From positions 32,499,076 to 32,563,075 of the forward strand of contig CM055096.1 in NCBI GenBank assembly GCA_029204225.1: a DNA stretch of 64,000 bases, given 5' to 3'. The translations under genes and the position numbers were made by a program. The notes under the pieces are model-generated. The model was not told where the DNA came from, searched no databases, and saw nothing but the letters and a program-made list of their open reading frames with translations. Shown here piece after piece: positions 12,275-25,599 of the stretch. The stretch's first letter is position 1; each line of letters opens with the position of its first letter. Source of the stretch: Diphasiastrum complanatum (Eukaryota > Streptophyta > Lycopodiopsida > Lycopodiales > Lycopodiaceae).

Positions 12275-13005
12275 GGCACCTTGCACATATGGTTGATGGT
12301 TACGTGTATTATGTGGCTATTCGCGATGAGTGTCCATCTCTTTTCCAGTTTCCTTATTGGATTCCTGGTGCTGATGCAGTTCTACCTTCTCAGGCTTTTT
12401 GGATACCTTGCTGCTCGAGAGCTTATTACCCGGGCCAGTTCTCATTTACAGCATGTTCAACAGCGTTATCAGACCTCAGTTGGTCGTCACCGCCGCCATG
12501 TTGAGTTTCAGCTTGGAGATACGGTTTATCTACGCCTACGGTTTACACGTCATCATTTTGTCCAGGGCCATGCTTCTACTAAGAAGCTTGCACCACGTTA
12601 TTATGGGCCTAACGCATTCTGGAGGTTCTTAGTCCAGTTACATATCGCTTACAGCTTCCTGCTTTCACACGCACCTATGATGTATTCCATGTCAGTTTAT
12701 TACGTGCCGCTATTGAGGATGACGCTCCTTGTGATGCTGCGTTTCCTATTGCTCCAGAGTTATTTCCATTTTTACCTGCTGCTATATTACAGGTTCGTCT
12801 ATACCATAGTCGACGCCGCCGACAGATTCAGTTTTTGGTCCAGTGGGATGGCCGTCCTATTGAGGAGGCCACACGGGAGCCTATTGATGTCTTTTATCAT
12901 ACACCATCACTTGCGGATCAGGCTCGTGCTCTTGCTGCACTTGTTGATTCCTCTACATCAGATGTTGTTCTAGCTGTTGATGCACCAGGGCTTGCTGCTA
13001 CTTGA
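12275..13005 (+). pseudogene. integrase C-terminus and chromodomain remnant (copy A)
   Basis: Frame changes separate three recognisable parts. The first is a helix-rich integrase tail with LITRASSHLQHVQQRYQ and GDTVYLRLR. The second is KLAPRYYGP followed by TYRLQLPAFTRTYDVFHVS in another frame. The third is a chromodomain-like end (QIQFLVQWDGRP, EEATREP) with a stop at 13003-13005. In Ty3 chromoviruses this region guides integration to particular chromatin. The catalytic D,D-35-E core is missing. Confidence 0.75.
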
Positions 13006-13054
13006 TCCAGTTTCTTTTCGGCAGTTGGGTCTTTTTCTTTTGTGCCAGGGAGAG

Positions 13055-13462
13055 TTATGGACTCAGCTCATTACATTCGCCGCGTACATTTACATTTACT
13101 TTACTTTATGCATAAGCAGGCCATGGGCCCTTTTTTATTCATTTGTGACACTTAGACTATATGGTTGGCCTTTGGCCTTATTATTCATTATTAGGCCATT
13201 TGGACATATTACTGGAGAGTGGGGGCCTTCTTGGAGGGCGCATTATTTTCCCTCCCAGTTGGGCCCTAGCCACCGGAAGCTTCCTTTTAGGGCTTCCTCT
13301 TGGCTATAAGTAGGGAAACTGTGTCATTTGTTATTCAGCTGATGATATTGATCTCTCTCTTTAGTCTCCTTAATCTCTCTCTTTCCTGCTTTCTAGGGTT
13401 AAGTCTTGCTTATGTGCTGCTTTCATAGCTTAAGTCTTGCTTATGTCTTTCATAGCTTAGCT
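13055..13462 (+). repeat. 3' LTR of copy A, 3'-truncated
   Basis: It matches the 5' LTR with scattered substitutions and lacks both a short piece near 13447 and the final roughly 25 bp. It then joins LINE sequence. The divergence shows the copy is older than the chromovirus at 47.7 kb. Confidence 0.75.
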
Positions 13463-14180
13463 ATCCTCAAACTAAGACGACTTAGCTTGTTGGCTAGCAA
13501 TAGTCTGAGATGAAGTGAAAGCAGCAACCAAATACCTGGAAGTATCCATACTTGGAACATGACAATCCGATACGTAGCTTCAACAACCATAGGTGGAGAT
13601 GCAAACTCTGCTAGTAGAATGTCATGAGGAACTGATGCCTTTGCATGAATCATCCGGCCAAACATGAGAGTTTGTAGTCGAGTGAAGTCTCTCCAGGTAC
13701 CCATAGAGAACCCAGGACACCAAGCCTCCGCTGAATACATAGCAACCGGAGAGACAATAATGGAAAAGAGCAAACATTGTGTGGTGGGATCATGGATATA
13801 AAGGGGCAGTACAAAGTCTCTCCATCTAAACAAAGGTTGTATGCCCTTTACGTAGCCTAGCTGTGGATGCAGGTCTAAAAGTAAGCAGAGGACTAGTAAA
13901 AAGAACTCGGAGGTAAGTGTAGGAGGCAACTATCTCCAACTGCTTGATGATGTCCCTTTGCATAGCACTCAGCGCAGCACAAAGAGAAGCAATTTCAGTC
14001 TGTTGAGCATCAATCGTGGCAGTCTTAGTAAGCGAATCCGCAGGAAGTTCATTGAGTTGTGAAAGAACAGCGGCAAATTGCTTAGAAATGTACTCATTCA
14101 GCTAGGATATGTTCTTGGGAGTGGTGTGTCGCGTGTAGGTGTGGCATGTGTCTCCCATAGTAGCTGCTCAGGACGAAGCA
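13463..14180 (-). mobile_element. rearranged LINE fragment with coiled-coil-like ORF1 piece
   Basis: 13463-13940 on the minus strand matches the late RT region of the LINE at 4.8-7.9 kb (SYTYLGVLV, then VPHDILLAEFASPP). Directly upstream on that strand (14130-13941) is a frame rich in heptad-like Leu/Ala/Gln, including LSQLNELPADSLTK and TEIASLCAALSAMQRD. This resembles a LINE ORF1 coiled coil. The two parts meet at a short cagttggag stretch, so an internal deletion joined them. The ORF1 assignment is inference. Confidence 0.5.
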
Positions 14181-14881
14181 GCAACCTGTGGAGAGAGAGA
14201 GAGAAAGAAAGAAAGAAAGCTTTATTAATGTCTTTTCCATGCCAAAAGGCATGTAAGACAAAAGTAGTACATGTCAAGTATGTGGTAACTAGGAGAGCGT
14301 CTAAAGCATCTCCAATGCTGTAATAAGGAAAAAACATCTGGTACAGGCTAAGATAAATACATAAATGAAATACATAAATGAAAAAGCCTGTGCATGAAAA
14401 TCATATGTATCCATGTCAAGAAGTCAGGGCTGTGCTGATGCTGTAGAAGGATGTAATGCGAGCTGTAACATCAGTAAGCGCTGGAACATGCTAGCGTTGT
14501 CGATGAGTATGAGCATATGTAGTGCGTCTCTGTCTAGGAGGCCTGGTGGGACGTGTAACTCTCATGGTCGCCTGAGACTGGGTAGTACGTCGTCTCTGCG
14601 TCCTGGGTCTGGGAATGATGAGTTCCTAGCGCTGCATAAAAGCTCTCGATGTGTTGAAAACCATAACTTTGGTTTTCAATATGTTAACCCCTAGTCCCCA
14701 TCTACTGCAAAAAGCATGAAGGCTATCGAGCTGTCGCTGTAATCCCTCTCTGGTAGAAGATAGGAGAACCACATCATCTGCATATAAAAGTATAGCAATC
14801 AAGATACTCCCCAGTCTACAACCTGTGCCACCACATCCGTCAATGACTCTCTCGAGCTCATCGATATATAGCCCAAACAGG
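14181..14881 (-). mobile_element. 5'-truncated LINE inserted in another LINE's (TC)n tail
   Basis: The 3' end (left) is a mixed GA/GAAA tail, ctttattaatgtctt and the hairpin atgcc/ggcat. The body encodes the middle of RT on the minus strand, with LFGLYIDELERVI, LLYADDVVLLSSTREGL and ILKTKVMVFNTS. The 5' end (right) stops abruptly at a (GA)n tract, 14882-15009, which is the tail of the next LINE. This is one of the clearest self-nesting examples. Confidence 0.8.
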
Positions 14882-16240
<1,359 letters not shown>

Positions 16241-17233
16241 TTTTATCGATAGTCGAGTCTACCATTCAAGTGAATAAGTTGGCTGATTCTACACTGGTGG
16301 CCACATAACCAAATGTTTATGAAGATGCCTTTCATGAAATGAGAGTAGACAAACATGTGACTCTTGGTCTAGGCACAAAGTAAAGATCATATGCTAGAAT
16401 AGAGTTTGGTAGACATCCTCTCTTGGAAGCATGCTCAGAGAAGAAGTCTACATCTTTGAGATGTTTTGAATAATTTACCTCTATTTGAGCGAATTGGTTT
16501 CATAGTAAAGTATTGGTTGCATTCCAATCGAATTTCATAGCTAGCAGATTGACTTGGAGAACTAAGGAAATTAGCGGACAAAGTGAGTTATGCTGATCAA
16601 CATCCCTCCTCTTTAACTTTATGAAACATAGCTTTCTGAGTTCAAGTTTAGTTTCTTCATCGTGCTATTAATTTTTGATTGAAAGTCTAATGAGGTTGTA
16701 GAAAGACCATTTTGATAGAGATGGCTCTTGTTTATAGGATGAAACATCGTTACTAGGAAAAGCATACATGTTGTAGACCTAGGTCGAATACTTTGGATCA
16801 CGTTGACATATATGATGTCAATGTTGACAATCACACAACTCATGTTTGGGAAAAGTATTATGGTAAACTATAATACTTTAGTAGTATTATAGTTTACCAT
16901 AATATTTAGTAGTATTATGCTCGTCACAATAGACTGCGTTGTTTCTTTGCTTCAATAATTGTTTGGCTATGATTATGTAGCTTGGTAATTATATGATTTC
17001 CTTGTCCTTCAAACCACCATATCAATGTGTTTTAATTGTATTGGTCACCAAACTAAATATATCTAGCGTCGGAAGCGTAACTCAAGAAAACATTTTTGCT
17101 GGATTCAAAGTTGGAGGATTCATGTCAAAGATGTGAATGATAGATTTGTAAAGAGAATGCTGGTTTCAAATTTGGTTCTTCCCCTGGTGGTGATTTTTGT
17201 TGTCTTTTAGCTTATTTTTGACTTTTTATATAG
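16241..17233 (+). other. end of intron 3, no gene recognised
   Basis: AT-rich intron containing the perfect hairpin at 16856-16904. It ends in tttatatag, the acceptor of the exon at 17234. Confidence 0.6.
16856..16904. repeat. perfect 21-bp inverted repeat
   Basis: Arms 16856-16876 and 16884-16904 are exact reverse complements (tattatggtaaac...), separated by the 7-base loop tttagta. It resembles a MITE terminus pair or an RNA hairpin. Confidence 0.85.
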
Positions 17234-17374
17234 CATGATGAAATCGACGAAGAGATTGAGGGTCCATCACCTAAACGACTGCGGCGAGCTTCTTCAGATG
17301 TTTCACATGATGCAGTTAGTGCAGATGAGCTTTCACTTTATTATTCTTCCTCAGCAACTCCTGATTCTCCAAAG
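17234..17374 (+). CDS. CPSF160: CPSF160 exon 4 of window
   Basis: Forty-seven codons with an acidic start (HDEIDEEIEG), a basic patch PKRLRR and ELSLYYSS. Plant CPSF160 has the same acidic run, KRLR patch and EELSLF motif here. The basic patch may be a nuclear localisation signal (inference). The acceptor is tatatag and the donor AAG|GTCTGT. Phase is 0 at both ends. Confidence 0.92.
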
Positions 17375-19790
17375 GTCTGTACATCACAAACTTGTTAATT
17401 AGGCTGTAAATTTGTCAACCTCGATTTGATGATTTTCTAAATTGATTATTGCTTGCACTTATCTTCTTGGAAAATTGTTTGAAGTTGCTAATTTGCACAT
17501 AATATGAGGATAGGTAGGGCATTTAATCTCATGTGTCAAGAATGGCACATAAGATAGACAGAATTTCTTTTGAGTTGTTGCATAGATTCTGTGGAGCACT
17601 AAGCTGTCTCTCGTAAACCATAGTTTCCAAGGATTGTGTTTGATTCCTTTTCAATCGTTTCAAGTAAACCAATAATTTGAGTAGAATTTTTTATTTGTTT
17701 ATTCTTCTAAATTTGCTGTGTTTTGCAGAAATGTTTCTATTCGAGCAACACTTACTCTAGTAAAATTGAAAGAAAATTGAATCGATTGAAATCAATGAGA
17801 TTCAAACGGCTGGGAACTAAGTAATAAACCATCTTTCTAAGGCCTACTTTGGGTCCACTATGTTCGTTTAAAAAGCTATCAGGCATCTAACAGCTTATGT
17901 CAACAAGTCTAGTCTAGATTTGAACAAGCTCACCAATTAGAAAATAAAGATGCACTTGTAAAAATAAGATGTAACGATGCATTTGATGATAATAATAATG
18001 CGTTGATGTTGAGCTGAAAATGAATATGATTTATAAAATGTTATTAATGCACTCACATAAGAACAGTACACTATGAAATGCTAATGAAATACTAATCTTT
18101 GAGAAAGATAGCTTAGAATAATCATGACACTGGTGTGCATGTCCTCCTACAAAGAAACACTACTAAGCATCTCCTACAAAGATAATCATAGACATCGTGA
18201 TCATAAGCTGTAGGATGACTGGGAGGGATTCTATTTATTTATACTAGTTTGGAGGCCCTTGGAGGAACCTTTGAGGAAAGCTGCTATTATGATTTCCCAA
18301 CCTTATCTAGACTGCTGGAACAAAGGTCCATCAAAATCTACCCATAGCCTAGAACTGAATTAACGGGACCATTTGTAGAGCACTGACTCAAGGGCCAATC
18401 ATAGCCTCCGTAATACTCTATCCCCTACTAACAGAAGTGTTGCCTTTAATGTGACAATAAGTAGAAGTGCTGCATATGAATGCTATAATATAATTGATGT
18501 ATTTGCCAAAAATGCAAAATTGGAACAATATGAATTTGTTGAAGATGCCATTGCCAAATGTCGAGGTCGTATTGCGGAGCTGAAAAGTGATCTGTTTATT
18601 GTGTAGCTCCCATCATAGACAGTGCATGCTGAGAAGAATGCTGCCGTGAACAAGTATGCACAATTTTAACTTTATAGACCAAGAATGCTAGGTAATGGGA
18701 TCTCTATGAATGTTGTGGCACCAACTTTGATATCTGGATGCTGCACAGATTGGTTGCTGTAGCTGTCACTTGTAATTTGAGCTAACTCGAGTCGCTGTAT
18801 CAATGATCCACTGAATTGCACTTGACCTCAAACTTCACACCACCATGCCTCTTATGGTATCATAGGCATTTTGGCCTGGAAATGCTGATAGTGTTGCCAT
18901 TTCACATACATATCAATGGTGGACGAAATTCGCTAATAAATATTGTCAATAGAACTTTGCAATACTGTGCTATCGGTACCGTGACGCCATATGCCCATGG
19001 ACAACCTCTTCCAGACGGTACGATTAAAACTTTGCCGCAGATAAGCAAATACCATTCTCACTGAATACACATGGTGATGATGAATGAGGAATGGATTCAG
19101 AGACGCAAATGGGCAGCAAAATGACAAAAAACAAATCGCGGTTTCTGAGAACTGTTCTGATACTAAGTTATAGGCAAAACAATACATGGGCACACAGGAA
19201 CTGGAAATGGAATTTTGAATGATGACAATCCCCATTAGACCCAAGTCAATAACAGTTTGATCTACAACTTTATGTAATGTATGCTAGGATAAATTTTCTA
19301 ATGCTAAGCAATGCATCTATTAAATGAGGCTTGAGGCCTATGTTTAGCTGGCTTGGAAGGAGGTCTAGCCAGTTGGGGCAATGCAACCAATAAGAGTGGC
19401 CAAGCATTTCAAAATTCCAAGTCACTATTAATCTGGCTGAATCACCTTGTCCTACTACTAACAAGGCCAAAGATCTCTAATCATATAGTATAGTATATTG
19501 TCAAAATATAAATGGAATGCAACCAGTTGATTGTTTTGTGTTTCAAATGCCAATAACATGGTAATCAAATGAATAACAAACTGACAAGCTGCTACAATAA
19601 TTGCTAAGTTGAAATCTGGAACTCCACTTTAACTAGAATGAAAGCTAACCAATGTTTCCAATTAATCACTTGGTGCATAATCAGGCACATGGGCCTATTC
19701 ATACTATCTGTAAGACTCTAACAAAAATGCTCATGAGCACTCATGTACGAAAATCCAAATGCATCCAACCTTAGAGGAAGGATTAAAATC
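17375..19790 (+). other. intron 4, first half, no gene recognised
   Basis: A splice-acceptor-like ttttgcag at about 17728 resembles the real acceptor of exon 5, but what follows is not CPSF160 coding. No coding domain is recognised in the rest. Confidence 0.5.
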
Positions 19791-20215
19791 GTACATAGAT
19801 GGGACAAGCAATTCAGAACCAACCCCAAACCCTACACCTGAGGAAAGAGCTGAAGTTTTGCAACTCATGCATCAGGTAGGAGTGAGATGGGAGAAGGATG
19901 CGAAACACGTTATGATAATCATCACGCATTGAGGTTTACCGCAGGAATCAGCAATAGTCGATGGAGGATCAAGAGTCAAGATTATTTCCTTGAAGCTATA
20001 TCACGCATGGGGACTGACACATATGGTAGACGCCCCTTTCACGATCCGACTAGCTGATCAGTCTAGTGTAAAGCCCACAGTGAGCTGCAATTTAGGGCCC
20101 AATGTTAGCCCAATTTTCAATAATTTCATTAATACAAGTCTAATAATAATAGTAATAAGTCTAATTGCCCAAACTTATGAAGTCAATGTCAAACAATATC
20201 GCTATCTAATGTAGG
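19791..20215 (+). pseudogene. possible LTR-retrotransposon protease fragment
   Basis: In the + strand a stretch with EERAEVLQLMHQVGV is followed, after a stop, by IVDGGSRVKIISLKLYHAWG and FTIRLADQSSV. This arrangement resembles the linker and aspartic protease of Ty3-like plant elements, where D-S/G-G-S marks the active site. There is no adjacent RT. It is short and degraded, so the call is tentative. Confidence 0.4.
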
Positions 20216-22135
20216 CCCCACTTATTCACCAGAATGCATTGCTGACTCTTTCCCCTCAAAAGGACATTGTGCCAACTGTCTATAATGCAATGAAGATAAA
20301 GAGAGGTATGCTGCTGCTGATGACTGTTATACCAATGTAACATTATGCCATGTGAAGGAAGATTGTGAATGCTTTAAAGGTAACCATTTCTCTGAATTGA
20401 ATGCCTAATTTAAGAACATAAGAATCCACCAGAATTGAAGACTTTTAATAAAAGAACAGGCCGTGAAGACCTATACAAACAAATGATAGGTGATCCATAG
20501 AATGAAGATAGTAGCATAAAATTTCTGCAAAATTCTAGACATGGAAGAAGAGTTGTGATGTGACAAAGAAATCCTTAGATATGAAAGCTGTTGGAATGAC
20601 TATATGCAGATTCTATCAAGCTATCTGGGTAATGCGAGAATGAGACTATGGCTGGAGTGTCATTGTACCAGTGAAAGTTATAGACGATGGCGTGGTGCAT
20701 AGAAAGTGAACGCATGCTATTTCTTGGGTTTGGAATGACATTTCGTAGGAGCCATGAGAGTTCGACCATGTTAACTCCGATTTTGATCTCGTCATCAAGA
20801 GTTACAGGTTTCCGTCTCGCAGGCTAGTTCTCAATGCGAATAGATAGACCATTACCACCATATGATAGTATTAGGAGATCGTTAAAAGGATATCTAATGG
20901 TACGTCAAATGGGGTGTGAATGACAAGATGCCAGGGTGAGTGCTCATGTGAAGCTCGAAAGAAACATAGGATCTCCAATATGGTCAAAAGAGTGACAGAA
21001 TGGCAAGCGGCTGTAGTAACTGCTGATATGAAAGCTGGAACTGGCCTAAAACTGAAACAAGAGGTATCTCTTATTGTCAATCAATCACTAGTCAACAATG
21101 CGGCCCATAAATTTATATTCGAGGCATTAATCAGGGTTAGGTTTGCGAGCTACCAATTAGGACCCAAGTATAGGTTACTATTAAAAAACTGCTGCTAATA
21201 CATACCGAATAACAAATTAAGGATCTAGATGCCCAAAGGATATGATGTTGGTGCCATAATTGCAGGTAATAAAATGGGGGCCCAAGCCCCAAGCAACTGT
21301 TGAAAATGAACGTCTAACTTTGGCTGTCTGTAATTGGAAGTGTATAATCCTGCCGATGATGCAGTTTCCGGTATCCTCCACATTACAAACATAAGTTATA
21401 ACTTTGCCGATGGTTCAGAGCTGAATTGATTTCCTGCAACCATTAATTTTCATACAAGGTATGGCCTATGGTCTGTAAACGGCATTACATTTCTTCCCAT
21501 TTTTGAGCTTGGGAATGATTCTGCTCAATGACCATTTGGTGGGGGATCCTTGAGACTTCTCGTAGGTATGGATTGCATATGTATATGTTTACATAGATGA
21601 CAACTTTCGGGCTCCATACCAGCTTCTAAGAGCCCATCTGCATGATCTAAAAGTTGGGAAGTCTCTGAAATTCCTCAGCATTGTAAAGATACACACGTTG
21701 AGGTTTCTCTTTTTTGATGAACATGTCTATTCTATGATATCTATGCTTGAGAGTTGGAGGACATTTTTCAAGCTTTCCTTTCCTGCTTATATGCAGTAGA
21801 GGAAATTTTCAAACTTTATGTAAGTGTCATTTGAATTAATTTCAGTCAAAAGCCCCACAGCTTTGTATAATGTATGCAATGTCTTGTTTGTAAATTCTAG
21901 TTACATTTGGTTTTTTACGTGCATCAAAAGAGCGTATTATCATCAGATTAATATTCTGTTAGAAGACTTTATTGAACTTGATGTTTACCAATGGTGAAGC
22001 TTGAATTGGCTTTTACTTTTTGATATCTTTGCATGTAATAGACCAAAAGGAGAGATGATTATATGCTCATGCTTTTTATAGACTACCAAATTTTGATCAT
22101 CCACATGAAAAATATTGCAAATTCTTGTTTTGCAG
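20216..22135 (+). other. intron 4, second half, no gene recognised
   Basis: No exon or domain is recognised. Short open frames on both strands look random. The last bases, tgttttgcag, form the acceptor of exon 5. Confidence 0.5.
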
Positions 22136-22267
22136 AAAAAGACTTTTACGTTTGCAGTGCGGGACTCTCTTGTGAATATTGGTCCACTACGTGACTTTGC
22201 ATATGGGTTTCCTGTGAGCTCTGATTCATCTGCATCAAGTGGTAGCAAGCAGAGCAGCTACGAGCTG
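22136..22267 (+). CDS. CPSF160: CPSF160 exon 5 of window
   Basis: Forty-four codons reading KKTFTFAVRDSLVNIGPLRD, then DFAYGF and a serine-rich stretch ending in SKQSSYEL. Plant CPSF160 has FSFAVRDSLVNVGP...DFAYG...SKQSNYELV. The acceptor is tgcag at 22135 and the donor CTG|GTATGT. Phase is 0. Confidence 0.95.
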
Positions 22268-22646
22268 GTATGTGGTACTACATCCCAGATATGAATAACT
22301 AGTTTGATATTTCTATTACTTATCAAATATTTCAATATGCAATTATCCTATAATCTAGTGTTAACAAATTTGACATTTTAATTTCGACTTCTGGTGAAGA
22401 ATCTGTTAATATATAGGAGCATCCCTATCATGTGATGGAATAATGTTCACAGGAATAAAACGAATTATTTTATATTCCTGTAAGTACATCTTACATTATC
22501 TGCACTGTTGTCAGAACCTTTGGCCTCATGGATAGGCTACACTAAAATGCTGAGACTGTATCAGCTAGAATATTGTCATTCACAATATAGTGGTCCAATA
22601 CTAGTGGAAATGATTGGAATGATTTTCAGCGTATATAATTCTACAG

Positions 22647-22724
22647 GTTGCCTGTTCTGGTCACGGGAAAAATGGGAGTATTTCAATCTTGCAACGATCT
22701 ATAAGGCCGGAGCTTATCACAGAG
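22647..22724 (+). CDS. CPSF160: CPSF160 exon 6 of window
   Basis: Twenty-six codons encode [20 protein letters not shown] and PELITE, the universally conserved [14 protein letters not shown] block of CPSF160. Flanking introns are short (379 and 661 bp). The acceptor is ctacag and the donor GAG|GTAGGC. Phase is 0. Confidence 0.97.
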
Positions 22725-23385
22725 GTAGGCTCTAGTTTCTGTAGACCTAATTATTGTAATGATTGCAGTGGCTATTTGAAGTTGGCTGATTATTATCTTT
22801 ATCCTTTGAACTATAGGGGAAGTTTAGTCGGGCCTGAATACTTAATCTCTTAACACACAGCTTTGGATGATCTTGTTGAAGATATGATTGGTTTGTCATT
22901 CAGTTGTGAACTGTTTTCCCACAAGATGCTGTATCTTGAGTGCTCCTTGCTTCCTCCACTTGCAATGTGCTTTCTATTCTTGTCATTATGATTCTTTAAA
23001 TCTATGTTTCATAAGGGAGAACTTAGTCTAGTTATTGTCTTTGTAGCACAATGCTACTTGAGTTCTATGTTTTAACTTCATCAACTAAAGCCTTAGTAGC
23101 ATAAAGGAATTCAATAGCATCATTTTGGTGTCTCGAGCAATTCATCAGCAAAGACCACTTCATAGAAAATCTTATGCTAGCATTTTGTGAGTTGCATACA
23201 TGTTGTGTTCAGCTATTTGTGTGGCAGCTTTAGTCATTCTTGATTGAGCTTCAAATAAAAGCTGGTACACCACTTATGCTGTAGTGGGTTGCAATTTTGG
23301 TTTGTTAGTCATAGCAATTTTTAATTAGTCATTTCTCCCTGGTATAATTGACAATATAGACAATGTTTTTGGGTGGTTGAACCAG

Positions 23386-23526
23386 GTGGAACTTCAAGGA
23401 TGCAAGGGTATTTGGACTGTTTATCACAAAGTTGGTCAATCAGAGTCATCTGCTTTACCTCCACAAACTCTAGATGAAGAGGAGTATCATGCGTACTTGA
23501 TTATCAGTTTAGAATCTCGTACCATG
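23386..23526 (+). CDS. CPSF160: CPSF160 exon 7 of window
   Basis: Forty-seven codons with VELQGCKGIWTVYHK and DEEEYHAYLIISLESRTM, the family's ELPGCKGIWTVYHK and EYHAYLIISLEARTM blocks. The acceptor is accag and the donor ATG|GTAAGC. Phase is 0. A 13.7-kb intron follows. Confidence 0.97.
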
Positions 23527-24059
23527 GTAAGCAAATTGCTATTAAATTTTTAGTTTTGATTTTATAAAATTCCAAAATAATTTGACTTCCAAATATGGTA
23601 GCAAAATTTTTATAGGGAAAAGAATTTTTTTCAAACGATTCTTTTTTTTCTTTTTACCTTCCGTACGAATGGAACGTTCTGAACCAAAAGGCTTGGGATG
23701 GTTATTTATGGTTTAATGATAGATATGAGTATTTTAATCTGCAATGTTGAAAAGTGCTTCCTAAATCTGATTGGGGGGTCATTGATCAACCCTTTCCACC
23801 ATATCTCACTAAATACCAAGAATCTAAGCAAAAGATGTCAAATACATGCCAATTTATACTCTCGTCGATTCAAAATCATGACTATTATTTAACACGTTAT
23901 GATGTATCGAAAGATAGGGCATAGAACAAAACGCAACATTTTGGAAGGTGCATGTGCAAATACATTGTATTCAAATATTTGCTGTATAGTTTATTCCTTG
24001 CAACAAGCCAATATGTGATCATACGAACATGTACATTTTAAGATTTCAATAAGGAGTTG
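23527..24059 (+). other. start of 13.7-kb intron 7, no gene recognised
   Basis: AT-rich intron before the minus-strand LTR element copy B. No coding similarity is seen. Confidence 0.5.
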
Positions 24060-24453
24060 TGTTATGAACAAATTCACAGGTATTAGTATCAATGATGCAT
24101 AAAAACAGCAAAAGGCATTCACATAGCATTCTCCAATTAAGAAACTGTATGAATATCAATGGCTGTCAATAGCTCAGGCAGTTCTCCAACTAAGATCTTC
24201 AAAATAGTACAACTCCCCTACAAGAAGCCCAAGACTCGAATGATCAAAAGTAGCAAAATGACCAGCCTTAGTGGTGGACAAACCCTACCTCCCTCCATAT
24301 TGATTTGGAGGGAAAGTGAAATTAAAAAATAGGGCCAAAAATAGAAAACTATGTAAAATAGTATTTCTAGGCCCGTCACGTGTAATATAAACTGCGTGTC
24401 CACTAACACTGTCGAAAGGTGAGAAGTATGGACTATAATGCGTGTCCATAACA
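24060..24453 (-). repeat. 3' LTR of copy B
   Basis: On the minus strand it begins TGTTATGGACACGC directly after the polypurine tract, recalling the ttatggactc start of the copy A LTR. The inner end near 24060 is estimated from gttcataacaca and is uncertain. Confidence 0.55.
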
Positions 24454-24879
24454 CTCCCCCCTTCTAAAACATTGCCCTCACTGTGGCCTATAAAATTTTA
24501 AGTACATGAAGCAAAGAGAATTATTAATCTCAATTCTACTAGATGATAAGACTAGATTAGTATGTAAGTAATGGAGGTCATCGGGCAACTGAGGTATCAT
24601 CATCAACAAGTAATGAAGAATCAAGAGCAGGAGCAGCAGGAGCATCGGGACCATCAATATCTGAAAGGTCAGCAGGAGGGATGACAACAACAACATCAGA
24701 ATTTAGGGACACCAACATCATGGAAATCAACAACAAAAATAAGATCAGATGAATCCGGCGCAATATCTCGAGGTGGAACAACAACCACATAAGCAAGAAT
24801 AGAAAATGGTGCAACATCATGATCATAAACAGTGGTGTCACGTACCAACACATAGAGAAAACGAGCCTGTTTTGCAATA

Positions 24880-25595
24880 AAGGTGAGTGGGCAAAAACAT
24901 CGAAAGACTCCCGTGTAGCTTCATCAATTGGGCGATCGTCCCACTGGACAAAAAATTGGACAAGACAACAATGACGACGTAAAACGACCCGAACTTGTAA
25001 AATAGCAGCAAGTAAAAATGGAAAAAGTTCACGATCAGTAGGAAACGAAGGATCACAAGGTGAAAGGAAAAAGAGACAAACGAAGTAGACTATCATGAAA
25101 AATGTCACAAGCACGAGTAGTAGCAGGTCTGTAAGCGATAAGTAATGGGCCAAAGATTTTCCACAATTTGGAAAGGACCATAGTAACGTGTAGACAATTT
25201 CTCAGTAAGAGAACGACCCTATACAAACTTATGACGTGCAAAAGATAAACGAACATAAACAGACCGGCCCTCAGCAAACTCTGAAAAAGACCTATGACAA
25301 TCAGTCAAGGATTTATATGTTGTGCTTGCACAATAGAATCACGAGTGTTAGTAAGAAAAGAAGATAAAGTAACAGGAACATCATCAAGAGGGGGTGGAAA
25401 ACTGGGTTGCACACACCTGTGCTGGTAGTAAGCAAACTGTTATAATTGTATTCTGCAAAACACAAATGCTGATCCCAATGGCAAATGAAACCATCAACCA
25501 TATGTGCAAACTCAGCGATATAGGTGCCCCAAGAAAGGATAGCAACATCACAAGATCAGCACCAAGGAGTAGGAACATAAGCAGAACAACAGTCA
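24880..25595 (-). pseudogene. integrase tail and chromodomain remnant (copy B)
   Basis: The minus strand preserves the very end of the integrase core (WDQHLCFAEYNYN), then KLSTRYYGPFQIVE, then FPFLLAAILQVR and FVQWDDRPIDEATRESFD of the chromodomain-like end. Stops and frame changes interrupt it. The D,D and E catalytic residues are not present. Confidence 0.7.
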
Positions 25596-25599
25596 CGCT

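Larger units (their letters stand above)
7899..13462 (+). mobile_element. Ty3-type LTR retrotransposon copy A, RT-deficient
   Basis: About 5.56 kb lies between a 5' LTR (7899-8337) and a 3' LTR (13055-13462, missing its last ~25 bp). Internal order is tRNA-Met primer site, leader, gag-protease, an unrecognised 1.5-kb segment, then integrase C-terminus and chromodomain. RT, RNase H and the integrase catalytic centre are absent. Both flanks are LINE sequence, but from different parts of a LINE, and no target-site duplication is evident. The right end was therefore probably rearranged after insertion. Copies B (24-28.7 kb) and C (55.5-57.4 kb) are relatives. Confidence 0.85.

Noticed and set aside
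17728-17765. Acceptor-like ttttgcag followed by a short open stretch
   Set aside because: It mimics the acceptor of exon 5 but the following sequence is not CPSF160. The true acceptor is at 22135.
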